Shown here one piece after another: positions 37,155 through 51,324 of a stretch of 64,000 bases of DNA. The notes under the pieces are model-generated. The model did not search any database. It was not told the DNA's origin and saw only the letters and a list, made by a program, of their open reading frames with translations. The translations under genes were made by a program, and so were the position numbers. Location: contig AP031357.1 in the NCBI GenBank assembly GCA_037833965.1, positions 18,124,001-18,188,000 of the forward strand, in the 5' to 3' direction. How positions within the stretch are numbered: the stretch's first letter is position 1; every line of letters begins with the position of its first letter. This stretch comes from Marchantia polymorpha subsp. ruderalis. Lineage: Eukaryota > Streptophyta > Marchantiopsida > Marchantiales > Marchantiaceae.

Positions 37155-39858
37155 ACACTTCGAATCTGGTGCCGCTAACCTAAAAAAATTGGCGAATGCA
37201 GTTTAACTGAGTAACACCGATGCATCAGTATGAGGAGCAAACTCAGAGATAGCATGAGGATCCAGAAGAGAAATCAGCAGTACACCCCGGGCGGCGCTCG
37301 ACGATTTGATTGTCTCAGGACGGAAGTGGTATTTATATGTGTCGAGACGAATGGTGGCGGAAGTCTCGGGCCTCCGTTGGCCGCTCGGCAAGTCGGGACC
37401 ACCGGATGAAAGTTAGGGTTCCGGCTCAATCATGATCAAGGGATCATGGCACGACTCTCCTCTAAGGTGGCTGTGACACGCTTTGTCTTCCAGAAGTTTC
37501 TCGTTAATAAAGGGAAATCGCGTTAATTAAAGCATATGACAATGCGTGCTTTTGAAAACACGTATAATTCTACCTCGCTCTATTGACGCCTTAGTGATCA
37601 TCGTGTCTATCCATTTACTGCAGATGAAATGGATATGGTATGTATTACTTTTCTTTCAACATTATCTAAAAAAAATATATTTTCAAAATGTACAGGGTAA
37701 CGGAGGAGACTGAGGTATAGTAGGAAATAGTTGCATGTAGATATGGTTATAAGCGAGCAGATTTAATTTATAAAAATTTCCAACATGGATTGACTTTCAT
37801 CTTAATATTGATATAAAATATCTGATAAATTTGATAGAAGTAATTGTATTCTAAAGTGTCGTTTTTTTGTGAATTTTGACGTATGTCGTTTTTACATGTG
37901 AAGTGTGGCGAATATATTTTAAAGTAGGTTTTGAGAAGTTGATAGTCTTGAAAATTGAAAGTAAAAACATGATAGGGTGTACACTGTCTTTATCAGATTC
38001 TTCAATTATAACATATATATTTGTAAACTCATGATATTAGTTTGATAATATTAGATATGTCGATGCACCTTGTCTAATATAATCAAACTTTCGCCTTGCA
38101 GTGTTATATCATCATATTAAAGAAAATTAAGAATCAAAATTTGAAATGAGCATGTCAAAAGGTTTCAATAGCCCAAAAAGTAAGATGGTTTATTTTTTGT
38201 AAGTTGTGGATATATTATTTTATCTATCTGAGTATATTAATTAAGTTCATAGTTCTGCACATCGATAGGATTGCGGGAGTAGTTGGCCATCCTCTCAAGT
38301 TATGTTCTTTACTTAAATAGTTTGAAACTAAGTTCTGTATGTACTCTCTTGCACTTTGTGAGAAGCCTTTATCCTATCACGAAATATATCATGTTATATT
38401 TGAAATATGTGAAAGTTCACACAATCTATTTTTGTCTAATTTTGGTTAATATAATATTAGAGAGCGGCTAATTATCCCTAAATTTATATTAAGTATCCTT
38501 CACTTTAGCGTTCTTTCACTACTCGAGGCTTCCACTCCCTGTCTCCTACCGTCTGTGCTATGCGGTCTCTTCCCCTGAACTTGAAATCCATCAAATGTGA
38601 TGCCCTGGGATTTCCTGAACTTGAAGAGGATGAGATAGACTTTCGAAAGTTTATCAAAAGCAATTTTGTTTCACTATTTTTCGTTCACCAATCATAGACT
38701 TCCCGAGTAACTCTTGGTACTTGATGAGTAGGCAGGGTAAGGATAACTAGCTGCTCCTTAATATTATTATTTGAATAATAAATATAATAATATTACATGT
38801 GCAAAATTACTTACTTATGTTAACAAAGTAAACTAATTACACTATCAGGCAAAGCCGGCCTATATTTCACAACTTTTTTTGATATAGAGAAATATATCCT
38901 TCTCTCAGAAGAAATTCCTCTCGCACAATTTTAATAAAGATCAAACTACAAATATGATGAGGTATATGGTGTTGATCAATATACATATATATATGCAAAA
39001 CTTATGTATGCAAATCCATTACAGTGGACATCATGAATGGAGAATGGAATAAATTGACCAAGTCATGACTGGATGGATAATTTCAACTAAAGCACGCATG
39101 CTCTGAAATTCATAGAAGTGGTAACCTTCTGGACGAGTTCTACTTCTGGACGATACACTCAACTATCATATCCTGCTTATTCCATTTCATGGCAAAGTTT
39201 AGGATGATTGTACATGAGAAATTATTACAGCAGCCAAACACCTGCCGGGGTTTAGACAGTATTTCTTCTCTGTATGCCATGAATATATGTCACCATCATG
39301 CATTGAATCGTCGCGAAGCTTGCAAGCTCGTTGTTTGGATGTTCATTTTACCTGGACTCGACTGAGACAAAGTCACAAGATAAATCGTGCGAAAGCTTGC
39401 TTAGAGATAAGATGCTAGGGACAACTGAACAACGAAGTCGTAAGAAAGCATCAATCTAGGTTGCAAGCAAATGACTTCAGAGTAGAAAGTCTTCGAAACA
39501 GTGACCAACTTCGATCAGTATGGGACGTGCTTTTCGCTGCTCAACATTCAGTGTGACAATACCTGCAGCCCAGCTTAATATACAAAATGTGACTGAACAC
39601 CCCACGGCGATTGTTGCTCACTGCCATTCTACATAGAAGTATTAGGGTCTGCGTAGACGAGGCTCCACCCCTTAGCCTCGCCGTTGTGAACAGACAAGTA
39701 GGTACCAGAAGTAAATACTCCACTAACCGAAAGAGAGGATGAAAGAACGAGTAAGGTATAAAGACGATATCAACATTGATATTTTTGGATCCTCGCTGTC
39801 TGGAGAAATAGACGATTGTGCACCCCACTCCCTCCGCCCAACACCGTCAGCAACCGCG

Positions 39859-39904
39859 ATGGAAACAAACTCTCCACCAATCATAGCGGGGAGTTTGTTT
39901 CCAT
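39859..39904. repeat. 14-bp perfect inverted repeat
   Basis: ATGGAAACAAACTC (39859-39872) pairs with GAGTTTGTTTCCAT (39891-39904) over 18 nt. Confidence 0.93.
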
Positions 39905-42900
39905 GCCGTTAGAAGAGAATGCATCCTCCGCTGTCATCGTTACTTCTGTAAAAGTTATCATCGATGGAGTCGACGACGGCCATGAAGAAACCTTGAAGTC
40001 TTACTCCTTACATTCAAATTATGTGTTTTACAGTTGACTTCTATGTGTTAAACCGGATATCTAAGTGGTGCATCCTTGAATTTTCTTGGCACATGTTGTC
40101 CATCTTTCATTTATATTCAGAGTATGATCTCGGGAGCAACGTGACGCGCTAAGTAATGTGCCACAATTAGGATACAAGGGTGACGCAATAGCAAACTTGA
40201 CGTGAGGAACATTTACAAACACTTCAGTACGAAACTGGGAAACATGGCTTTCATTCTCTTGCCCGGACAATCCGGTACACATTTAGCAGACATATTTTGT
40301 AAGAGTTTGGATTGGAAATCAATATGGAAGAAAGTACTAGGACAAGGAGCGTTTCTGCTGTAGACACAATCATGACAAATCTGAGGTGCCCAGTTTGACA
40401 AGATTATGCAGTTAGAACTCACTCCAAGCATGAGAGAAAAAGACCACGAGGCCCCTACTACGTGGAAACTCTCACGACGAAGAGTCTCCAAAACCCCACT
40501 TTCTACTCAATGTCGAAGAAAAAATTTGTATAAAAATCTTCACGTTGCAACTGGAAAAAACAATTTCATCCTTAATTCTATACACCACATTTCCAAGGAG
40601 ATGGTGTGGATGAGAGTATTCGATGTGGGTTCAACGGAAAAGACTAAAAATCGGTTTAAAAAGTCATTCCAGTTTGACGTTGAGGTTAAGGGGAACTGGA
40701 GAATCGATAATTGCTGAAGTGCAATTTTCACTTCCCAGTTAGAGATGCGTCTTCTACAATTGTACATGATGCACTGACGCCATGTCAAATGCCATCGCCT
40801 GATTCGTAGTTCTAAGTCTTGGGAATAATGTTTGAAGGCGAGGATCTCAAGCAGCCACTGACCAGCTAAATCTAAACCTCGAGGCTTTTTCTGTTTTGCT
40901 ACTAAAATACGGCCCTTTCTGTATTGCGGTATGCTCAGGCTCTAGAGGAACACAATCAAGAGGGCATCATCTGAAGGTTTTATGTTGGGAACCCGTATTT
41001 TGTTTCACTGGGCAAGTTTAACAAGTGATCATCAGTTACCAGTTTTCCCGAAAACACGATAAATACAATTCCTCCTTCTTTCAAACTCTCAATTTGCCCC
41101 CCGAAATTTTTGGGATCACAGAAGCAAAAGGCATCTTGAGTATTTACTTTTGCTGACTCATGATATAAGCTTCTTTTCCCTACCGGATATAACTAGAAGA
41201 AAGCAGACATAGTGGTATGTACACAGTAACACGTAGAACAAAGAAGATAAAACGTATAAAGATTCAAACAATATTACATTTTAAACCAACAATCGTGAAG
41301 AACTAATATTCACACACAACAATGCAAAAAGAATCCAAACACAAATACGTATATCATCTTGATATAAATTACATTAAAAAGAAACATAAAATTTTTATTT
41401 AAAAAATTTCACTTTGTGTCATTCAAAGCTACAAACAGCATTCAGTATTTCAGGTTGTGTCAAACAAATCTAATACAACTAATTAGTAAATCACTAATTT
41501 GAATTGACAAGAACTCCTTTCAACTTACCCTACATTCATGTTTTCGAACATGTATTCTTTCTATCAGATATGATAATTCTATGAGAAAGAATCTAAATCT
41601 CTCAATAAAAATTCGATTGAATTAAATTTTATTTATTTCAGAACAGAACTATTAGTGGTTGTTATTTATAAAAAAGTTGTGAATCAATATAATTTTAATT
41701 TATTTATTTACTCAAATTTTAATTTCATAAAAAAATTTTACATAATAATTAGCTTGAATATATTGGCATTTTTAACTAATAAAATTATATTTATTTATCA
41801 ATTAATTTCTAAAATAATTTTTTTGTGATTTGATTATCACAAATAATGTTTGCAACATATTATTTAAAATTCATCTCAATGATGTTGTAGTATATTTGGG
41901 ATCAAAGTTATCTAAATTACATATTTATTTCAATAGAAATATAGGTTGTTCAAGATATAAAACCAGTTCATTTATAATGTAATTTAAAATTATCAGTTGA
42001 TGATAAAAATATATTAATTGAAAATATTTTTATAAAAATAGTGTTATCTAGATATATTTATTATGTTATCAATTCACTATAAATGTAATGATTGGTGGAA
42101 TAGAATACTTTATTCTTGTGTCATCCTCAAAAATCATATAATTATTTTCAAGAGAACTTTTCTTGAAATAAAGCATGAAGTGGAGAAATTTTTTTTTCTT
42201 TTATTCTTCATTTGATAATAAATGTTTTAATCTGAAATCTTTCAAACGAAATACATATACGATGTTAAGAATTTTATTTTTTTATCTACCATTAATGTTT
42301 TCTAGTCAATATCTCTTTTCTTTAATAATTTATTTAAAAATATCACATTCTTGAGATATTTAACATACATTCCTTAATTTCCAAATACTCGTTCATTATG
42401 TTCTTCTTTATTGTAATTCTTATATTGATATACAAACATTGTCAATAAACTTTTTATCATATTTGTCAATCAAATTATATAAAATCTTTCATATGTTGCA
42501 ATATTATCTTAAATTTAAAAAGAATTCACAACCATATGATCTTTTGTGAGAATCTAACTTAATTTAGTTTATTACCAAATAATATACTCCAACAGAATCA
42601 TATATATAACGTTGCTAAAATGCATGGGATACATGGACATTTATAATTTTCTGATCGATACAAATTTAGATTTGTGTGTATATGTATTTTTAGTTATACA
42701 TAGTGCAATATGACATATTTCTCATTACTCTTCTTCATTTCATTCCCACGATGGTGGGCTCTTCAAAACTTTCATGGCATGTAAGAACTTTCATGTTGTA
42801 TTGTAACACTTCTGCACGTCATGCAGAGGCGTAAAACATTAAACAAGTGAGGTCTAAGTAGCTACATTTGGGTTCATCTCACACCTCGCCCCAAATTTTG

Positions 42901-43650
42901 AAAGCTTAAAAGGTCATGAATAATTCAGACAAGAAAAATGTACAACTTCGCAGATGGTGTGGGGAACTATGCATGAAACGGAGTAGATATTTCCCAGGTG
43001 CATCCACCACTTTCCACTTGGTCCTTCCGGCTGTCAGTTGGCGATGCACATCGTTGGCACCATTTTCGATCATGTTGGCAGATTCTACTCAAAATTGGTA
43101 AATGTATTATATACAGTGGTACAACGGAGGAAGAGTGAAAGGGTACAAGTCAGCTTATAAAGGACCTCCTTAATCTTGCACCCACTAAATCAGGAAATAA
43201 ATTCTTGATAACTGAGCCTAGTATCAAACCTACTATCCACTGTATCCTTCTGATTCACCGAAATTCATGCCCAGATCTTCTAGCTTCATTTGAAGGAACG
43301 AGCTTGACGTGGGCATGGTCGTGCAGAGTCCCTTCATGCCGTTAACTTGCAAGGAAAGGGTCACTAGTCCCATCTCGACAGTTCAGGCAAATCTCCGGGA
43401 TGTAGACAGAAAGAAGCAACGAGGAACAGAGGGCAATGATCTCTACTGGTACCCATGTCCATGGGCGTATCATCCATACTCTACAACATCTTATGTTTAC
43501 ATCATCAGAACATTTAGTATATACGTAAGAGATCTGCAGCTTGCACCATGTGAAGGTCGGTGGCGTATGTCATCAAGCAAATGACAGGAATACAGGCATT
43601 GAGATCCACTTGGTGTGATGAACTGCAGTCAGTCGGTCTCCGAATTCTTA

Positions 43651-45558
43651 CTAAGACTTAGGCGCGTCACCTGAACTTTTCTTCTTCGGAATGTCACATC
43701 CCTTGGGGGGATGTTTGTGGCAGTGGTGAATTTCTGTATGAGCCAGTATAAGACCGTCAACATTCTTCTTGATAGTACTGCAAATATTGTCAAGAGGAAA
43801 GATCTGGAAAGGTTCCTCAATGAGAACTCCCACCTGCATAGACAAGGATGAGGTGAGAGATGAAACTTCCAGAGGCAGCTCCAGACTTCCAAGTTGTCAA
43901 CCTCGTTCTTGTATGAAACTCAGCGACACCTCATTCCATCAAAACTGATTGCCATAAATCATTTTGTAGTAAGTCAGCAAGCAAATCTTAGAAATCAATG
44001 GAAAGGTCTGAACTGTACCTCCTCAATGCAGAACAAAGCACCTGCACTCAGAAATGTGGCCGGAACAGAAACCCATTGACAATGATCCCACAAAGCTAAA
44101 GGAAGGGCAATGTGCCACAACACGAGGAATCTGGATGTCAATCGAGTATATGATAGAGGAATTGGAGTCTTGAATATTCGCTCACAGGCTCCCAGATTGT
44201 CAGCAAATTGAGTCATGTTTACATCCTGACAACAGGAACAAAAGAAGCTTGTGATTAGACATGCGCAGAAAAAAACCCAAAAGCCACAACAGCAACATTG
44301 CTTGTTTGCCTCACCATTCGAGTTAACTGCATCTCTGTTATGCTGCAGCTGTGGATTATTTCTGACATGACTTGCAAAACGTAGTTGGGCCGATGAGTAG
44401 AAGCTAGAATTCCGTCAATTTCCTCCTTGTCAATCCAAGAATGTAGATCATCCCGCAAGTCTCCACCTCTCACCAGATGGTGTTTCATACATACATTGAA
44501 TGCTACCTGCGGACAAAATGTTCATTGCAGCCGTCGTTGTCAGTCTAAACTTACATTCAGGTTACCATTACGTAATTCGAAACAGAAAGAAGTGGAGTCT
44601 TTCAGAGACGGCAAGTTTTTAGACTATTTCAATGTAAAAGAAGACGAGATTTGGTTTATTCAGAAGTGTGTGCCAGTGATGTTGACATAGTTACGTATAA
44701 TATAATCTAAAATCAAACCACAAAGGATATCACAGAAAATCTCAGTCTTTATGGTTCAAAGCTCAAATTCAGAGGAAAAAAAATGGCTTTTTTATCCCAT
44801 CCAATTGGGAAACAAATAGTGAACTGAGATCATGGGGAGTGGCCCTTACTTACACAATGACGTATCAGCTTTTTGACCTTCTCGGCATCTGAAGGGTGCT
44901 GCATCCAAGTCAACGCTTGTCTGGTAATGTCCCTCGTCCTGTTCACATTCGAACCCCACGCCCTTCTGGCCTCATCAAACCTGGCATACGAGGCATTTGT
45001 CCGAAACACAAGCAGCAAAGCCAAGGCAGGGGCCATTAACTGGAAGGGAGTCGCCGAGACATGTAACAACGGGAGGAAGGAAGGTAACCAGTGACTCAGT
45101 ATGCACTCATTGTACGCAGAGAGCGCAATAGACACCGTAGTCAGCCCAAAAACTGGAGGCCACAGAGCTAAAATGACTCTCGAAGATCGCATGGAAAGAA
45201 TATGGCGACTGTGTCGCAAACTACTGCGGTGCCGGGACCAGTCTTTGTGATCATAAACCGTCCTTCGATACAAAAACACTTCTTCCTTTGGAAAATCTGG
45301 ATCGTACGGCTCGGGCTCGGGTCCAGATCCTACGCAACGAATTGTCTGTCTCCTTGACACCCTCGACTCCTTCACATGAATCGTGGAGATTCCACTGCAT
45401 GGTTGCGCTCGTAATCTGAACGCAGTTCTTCCTCGCCTAACATTAAGCTCTTGAGGTAAACCGGGGCAAAATGAATGAAATCTTGACAATTCGAGAAGAG
45501 AGGTCGAGAAAGACAGACACCTTGAAGTTAACTTGGGAATAGAACAGAGCGTTTCCAT
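43651..45558 (-). CDS. VCCN1: Bestrophin-family chloride channel, chloroplast type, 4 exons
   Basis: Exons 45558-44854, 44506-44315, 44225-44019 and 43833-43651 join in phase through GT-AG introns to give 428 residues; Arabidopsis VCCN1 is close to this length. The first 75 or so residues, rich in Ser/Arg and lacking acidic residues, look like a plastid transit peptide. The bestrophin/UPF0187 core follows: SRHILSMRSSRVILALW, the segment LLVFRTNASYARFDEARRAW, NVNRTRDITRQAL, then IPLSYTRLTSRFLVLW, and the C-terminal EEPFQIFPLDNICSTI. The tail is basic and ends PKS. Plant members are thylakoid chloride channels that adjust the proton motive force when light changes. The start is the first in-frame ATG, in AATATGG context. 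Orthology to VCCN1 rather than a close paralogue is inferred from overall pattern. Confidence 0.93.
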
Positions 45559-48246
45559 ATTGAAATTGATCCGATAATCTCCCCAAATTTTTCAGTCCTA
45601 ATCTAGAATTTGAATTATGCTTCGAGCCGAAGTAGAAACTAGAACTTACGCTCTAGATTGAGATACGCGGCAAATCACAGGAACGAATTGAGGCTCTGAC
45701 AAATGTGCTCCTCGAATTTAAGCGACCGAATTCCTCTAACTGTGTCTAGAGTTCTGCTGCATTCAACCCTAGGTTAACCTCAATCACCCAGAGATGGAGG
45801 ATTTACTTCCCGAGCGACTTCCAGGACTCTCAGGAATCCACAAACCCATCGTAACACAAAGCAGAGGCAGCGCACAAGGAGCATAAAATCTGGCGAGCTT
45901 GTGAACCCACTTGCCCATCTTTCCCACTCCTTCGGCACCTTCACACCGCCCTAGCCGCACATCCTCCATTCCCTGAACTTTCAATTCCCTTCTCTGTGGT
46001 ATACAAATCACCAGTCAGTCCCCACTGGAGTAATTCGATCGGTCCTCGCTCAAGCCAAATTCAGCAAACATCTTCCCATCGACCAAGAGAGAAAGAAAAA
46101 AGAATCTTGTTCCTCAAACTCCATCCACATCGTAATTTCCACCTCCCGTATGTCTACATCGGGCCGCATCGGGATTTCGTTCCCGACGCAGTGCTCGGAG
46201 TGGCTGTCGGTTTCTCGAGGCGCAACTGTTTTGCTTTCGCTGGGCCTGCGCCTGTGACAGCCGCCGGACGACGAGGCCAGCGGAGCACCTTCCGAACGAG
46301 CAACGGTTTCGTTCCTCCCCCGGAGACCGGGCCTCCGGGATCAGGTGCCAGCCCGTCTTACCCCTTCTCCTGAAGCTCATGTGTTACGTACTTCTGTTTT
46401 CTTCCAAGACCTTGTGAAGGTCGTGATATTAACGTCGGGCTCAGCCGATCCTCAATTCTCTTAATTGATGCTTAATTTTCCTCTGACTTATGCAACGTAC
46501 AGGGGGCGGGTTTTGGATAATTTGCTCATAACATTAGAACTTGACAAAATGGAAAATGAGCTCAACGCATTTCTAAGAGTAAATGTGGAAATTTCATTGT
46601 TTGGCCCGAAATATTATCAAAACCATCTATCACGTGTTATAGTACTTAGGATTTCTTGAAATTTCTTGATTTATTTTATATTTTGAATTCGATTTTTTTC
46701 TTCTTCCTAGTTTTATTAGAAAACGTGTTCGGTTTTGTCATGATATGAGTATTGATGCATTTATTCCTGTCTTATACATTTGGATGTATAGTTTGGAGCA
46801 TGTATAGTTGTAATATTGCGTTTCGTATATTAGATAGCCTGTACGCATAAAATTACATCTTGTCGTAAAATCTCACATCGATCAGGTAAATAGAGGATTC
46901 GTGTTGTTGTATGAGAGAAATATTGATATCTAGGCCTAATTTTGTTTGCCCATATTGATTATATTATTAAATTTTTTTGTTTCGTGATTTCTTTTAGAGT
47001 CTCTTCCTCCATTCTTCTTTTGTTACTAGAGATGCATCCTTTTATTATTAATAAAAATACATACACATAAAAAATGTTTGAAATAAGGACAGTTTTTCTT
47101 TAAGACATCTTTTATATGCAGACAAGCAAACTCTAATCTGTAAGTACAACTCACATGGTTCCTGTTCATATCTTGCAGGTTGAACATTTCATTCATCAAG
47201 TAGAGCTTGTTCGTTCCACTTCTGAGATACAAGTGATACACGTGTTTGCAGGGAGTATAAGGTTATTACAAAGTTGAGTTGACTTGTATGAAAATCTCAA
47301 GTGACTTCTGATTTTTTTCAGCAGGTTAAACTCAATTTCTTGGCAAAATGAATGCTTAATCAAAAAGCAAGTCTTCTTTCAAGGTGTTTATGAGTTTGTA
47401 GTCCTCATAGATACTTAACTCAATGGAGATGACACACTTTTGTTAATCCAAGAATTATTAAGAAGCCCATAACGAGAACACATTATCATGTCTTCTTCAA
47501 TGGTCACACAATTTACTCGAAGTTAACTTCTCTTCTCATTAGAGGATTTTTTTGAATGTCAAACCTTGAGTTTACCGTCTTCTCTTGACGGTAAACTTGA
47601 AGAAAGAACTAGCATGTATCATATTGATCATAGTATATAGATCATTGACCTTGATAGCAAGCCTGAAACTAGAAAAACTTGTAGACAAGCACAAATTTTT
47701 GACGAGATGCAATCCCTCACAATTCAATAACATATAGATCATTCACAATGACAGCAAGCCTAAAACTAGACAAACATGTAGACAAGCACAAATCTCTAAC
47801 AAGATGCAATCCTTTACGATTCAATTGCAGTTTAGAAACAACATTTTGACATGCAATGTCTGAGAAGTACTTTGTAACTTGGATTTAGTCCAACAAGGAG
47901 AATTGTTGTATCCTAGAACTCAAACATATGTGATTCAGAAGTCATCATCTTGACTCCATCCTCTCAGAAGAAAATGATTTATTGGCGGATAGATCACGTA
48001 GTAAATCCAACTATTCAATCATGTCAAATTTTTTAAGGAAATAAGAGATTGAATCTTGAAACTCTTCATTCTACTCCAGCAATTATTCGTTGATCCCATC
48101 CTGTGTTACCCACAGATCCGTCGTACGCGCCGCCATGATCATCAACTCATCTTCATATGGTTTTGATTGTTGGATCTGATCGCTGCATAAAGATACAATG
48201 TGATGTTCAAACAATTAGCGTTTGAGACTCAATATCACCTTCTGAA
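45559..48246. other. Spacer upstream of the channel gene
   Basis: 45559-46400 is GC-moderate and should contain the promoter and leader of the minus-strand channel gene. Overlapping frames 45996-46373 (+) and 46114-46380 (-) have no recognisable domain. From 46400 the sequence is AT-rich and gene-free. A paired phrase beginning AAACTAGA and mentioning CTTGTAGACAAGCACAAAT or a near copy recurs at about 47667 and 47764, showing a diverged direct duplication of about 95 bp. Confidence 0.5.
47569..47597. repeat. 11-bp perfect inverted repeat
   Basis: AGTTTACCGTC (47569-47579) pairs with GACGGTAAACT (47587-47597) over a 7-nt loop. One mismatch further out the pairing continues (TTG/CAA-type). Confidence 0.88.
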
Positions 48247-50573
48247 CTAACGAGTTATGCGCCACATCAACTTGCCAAAGGCTGTGCGATTACGACAAAC
48301 AAGATGCATTCTTTTTCGCAGCTTGTGTTGTCGTTCAACACCAACTGATGATCTTGGTTCGATATACACCTTGATAAGAATAGAAACAAGATGAAAATAT
48401 CTTGACTGACATTGACCATAAACATAACGAGGTTGATATACCTTATGTGGTGTCATGTTGGTCATCAACTGCTTTACAGTAACATAGAACTTCATGAATT
48501 TCATCTTCAAATTTTTGAACTACTACTCACCTTTTTTTGAAGATTTGTGACAGCGAATCAGAATCTTGATTGCAGCATGAAATTGATCAATAAATGAACT
48601 TTTGCCAAACTCAAGCACTTGATCATCATGGACATGCGCAACATTCATTCAAAACACATGATAGAAGCGGTTGACAAAAAAAACAAGCGCATGAACAGAC
48701 AAAAAAATCTCATCGATCAATGAAATTGAGCTTGCATCTGATCAAGCTCGACACCGGATAATACAGTAGGGCAGTACTGCCTAAAGGTGATAATGCACCA
48801 CTTTTAGCTTAAAAATTGTTACCAATCTTGATCTTAAAAGTCGATTTGATACTTAAAAGTGATAAAGCGACTTTATTGAGCTATTCGCCGGTCAAATTTG
48901 GATCATAGTTGTCCACTGCTTGCTCTTAAGTATGCGTTCCAGCGACGAGTCTTGCAAACTAGTGCAGATGTCGTACTTCTTCCATTTGAGTACGGAGAAA
49001 TCGGCCTCAACTTACGTGTTGTTAGCGAAGATGTTGACAAGCCAGCCACAAAAATGACGTAGATGATCAAATCGACCGTCATAGATCGCAACCTTCAAGG
49101 ATTTTTCATTGTGTAACCTCTTAAAAATGGTAAAGTGGTAAGACTTACAAGTGGTAAAATTTTTCAAAATGCCACGTTTATGTAGGTCTGTCATTTTATC
49201 TCCATTTTCCTACTGAGTAGGGAGATGAAAAAGATGAATACGAAAGTCGCATAGAGGTAGTCATTGTTGATGAATCAGTCTCGATTATGCCGATGGACTT
49301 GTGAATGTGATCAAACAAGTTGATTGCAGATTTTGCGCTGCGCTTGAAGCTACTCTTGTTGATAGTGTTCACGAGGCTTTCCTGAAGTTCATAGCTAGCA
49401 TCAATATTTTGCTCCTACTCTTTAATCAAATTTGGCAGAGAAGTGATAGAAAGTTTGGTTGTCTTCAGACTAACGAACATATAATTCACGATGTACCAAC
49501 GTGAAGTTGAATACATAATCATTGAGTAGGACTCACCAAGCATCTTTTTGCAAACTAAAGAAAATATTTTATTCGGTGATAACTAGTTCTTGATGCACTT
49601 TAAGACGATGAGAATAATCTTGAGTAATAATTTGAAATTTGCAACTTGATCATATCTTCGCAGAAGTTGTTCAATGGATGAACTTTACATCCATATGCAT
49701 AGTCTACGTCACAATTGTCTATCAGTTGATTACAAAGAGCTCGCATTGCATTACAGCTGTCGGAAATAAAAGCTTCGTGATATTCTTGTCGATAAATGCA
49801 GCAATTCTATTGAGCATCAGTCTCATCTTCATAGGAAGCTCACTGGCGGACTCCCTCTTGAAATTTGCTCTCAGATAGTCCACAAAATATGGACGGGTAT
49901 CATGGACAATGATGTTAGACATGCTCTGAGACAACACATTAGAGTCACCATCCATACCAATAATCACAACTGCGACAAATATCAAATCCTAGCTCATATG
50001 CATTTGTTGTTGCAACATGTGAAAAAAATTGGTTTTTTAACACTTCGTATGATGGAATGATTTAGTTGGGAGACATTACCTTGATAAAATTTTGCTAGGC
50101 TGAATGATCAAACATATGAAAGTTTGTAGCGATTTGATTCCTGGCAAAACCAAACAAAGAATCGAGTATCCGTTTTTTGTCTAAATAGAATCCAAAGAAT
50201 ATTTTTGCATTCATCTGATCAACAATAGATGAATTCTTCCTCAAAATGAATCTCGACTCTACCATGCTCTTAGCAGTAAGTATTCCAATCAACTACTCAG
50301 ATTGTTCATGAAATTGAAAATTTGTTGATGACAAAGCTGTAAGATCTACAATGAAGCGAATGGAGCAAGTCGTTAAAGACTAGTACCAACGGAGCGCGCA
50401 TAGTGATCACAATTGGTGAGATGAGTTTTCATACTAGACAAAGTTGTAGAGATCAAGGATTTGCAATGTTTGCATTCCGCCTTGATAATATTAAACTTGG
50501 AATCAGCCGGAAGCTCTTTGAAGTGATCGAGTGAGTTTTTTTTTGGTGATCCAAACCAACCATCACTCAACAA
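48247..50573 (-). mobile_element. Degenerate hAT-type transposon, transposase remnants
   Basis: On the minus strand a frame ending near 50373 begins with a BED-type zinc finger: CKHCKSLISTTLSSMKTHLTN carries the Cys-x2-Cys, followed by His and Cys at the usual spacing. BED fingers open many hAT transposases. Further down the same strand, in shifting frames, come NSSIVDQMNAKIFFGFYLDK (50095-50292), RPYFVDYLRANFKRES with MRLMLNRIAAFID (49722-49985), and finally VERQHKLRKRMHLVCRNRTA (48247-48510), which resembles the C-terminal end of DUF659/hAT proteins. Many stops and frameshifts separate these, so the element is dead. Terminal inverted repeats and an 8-bp target duplication were not located. 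The family call rests mainly on the BED finger and is tentative. Confidence 0.45.
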
Positions 50574-50679
50574 CGAAGCTTAACCACATGCAACAGTCCC
50601 AACCCAGCACCGCCAAGCAGTCTGTGAATTACGATAGCGCTTCATGCTTGTATGTGCTTAAAGATGAAGGGCGCAATGG

Positions 50680-51090
50680 AAATTCACTTGTGCCGCACAT
50701 TGGAATGAAATCAACCTACTCCAACTTCTTGACGCGCATGCAACGTTGTTGATGCACATCACCATTTGCTCGCATTCGAGAAGTGGACGGCAAAGACAAT
50801 GCTTCCAAATGCAGTTGTGCCGCACACTATGATGTAATATTTGAACCAAAAATTGGCCTACTCCGACTAAACGCACTTCTCGACGCGCATGCAACGTTGT
50901 TGCTGAACAGCAATATTTGCTCGTATTACAGATGTGGACGGCATAATCCTCAAATTCAGTTGTGCTGCACATTGTGGTGTAATTTTAAAACAAAAAATCA
51001 TCCTACTTCGCTTTCCCAAAGCTCATGCATCTTTCTTGGTGCGCACCATCATTGGCTCGAAGTACAGATGTCAATGTTACCAAGTTTCCA
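50680..51090. repeat. Three imperfect tandem repeats of about 127-145 bp
   Basis: The anchor TTGTGCCGCACA (or TTGTGCTGCACA) occurs at 50688, 50815 and 50960. After it each unit has a similar order of segments: a line ending in CCTACTCC or CCTACTTCG, a GACGCGCATGCAACGTTGTTG block in units 1 and 2 (diverged in unit 3), and a TTTGCTCG or TTGGCTCG with CAGATGTGGACGGC. The repeats lie just upstream of the BED finger of the hAT remnant. Confidence 0.75.
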
Positions 51091-51324
51091 CATTCTACGC
51101 AACCGTGTCGCTGTAAACGTCTTAAACATTGTATTTAAGTGTAACATTGGAGTTAAGAGAGAAGTTCACTCGAAGATAGAAACGTAAACTCTGAAGATGA
51201 GAGATACCAACAATGGTTCTACTCTCCTTTATATAGCTTTCACCAACAAGTACAAGGAGATAAGATCTTATCCCCACCATCCATCCCACTACTAGTGAAT
51301 AGATGACGTGGCGTATAACCATAA

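Larger units (their letters stand above)
34138..43650. other. Long spacer, no gene recognised
   Basis: After the reductase 3' UTR there is about 9.5 kb without a supported gene. 35400-37450 and 39500-40800 have average GC and small frames on both strands (for example 36720-36974, 40213-40491, 40406-40717) without domains or splice structure. 37500-39400 and 41200-42800 are strongly AT-rich. A 10-bp motif ACCTTCACTG is repeated at 34956-34985. Several inverted repeats are listed separately. 42900-43650 is just downstream of the chloride-channel stop and may include its 3' UTR. Confidence 0.5.

Noticed and set aside
46114-46380. 88-codon Arg-rich minus-strand frame and its plus-strand partner
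   Set aside because: Both strands are open over the same GC-rich stretch and neither has a domain or splice context. It is more likely promoter sequence of the channel gene.
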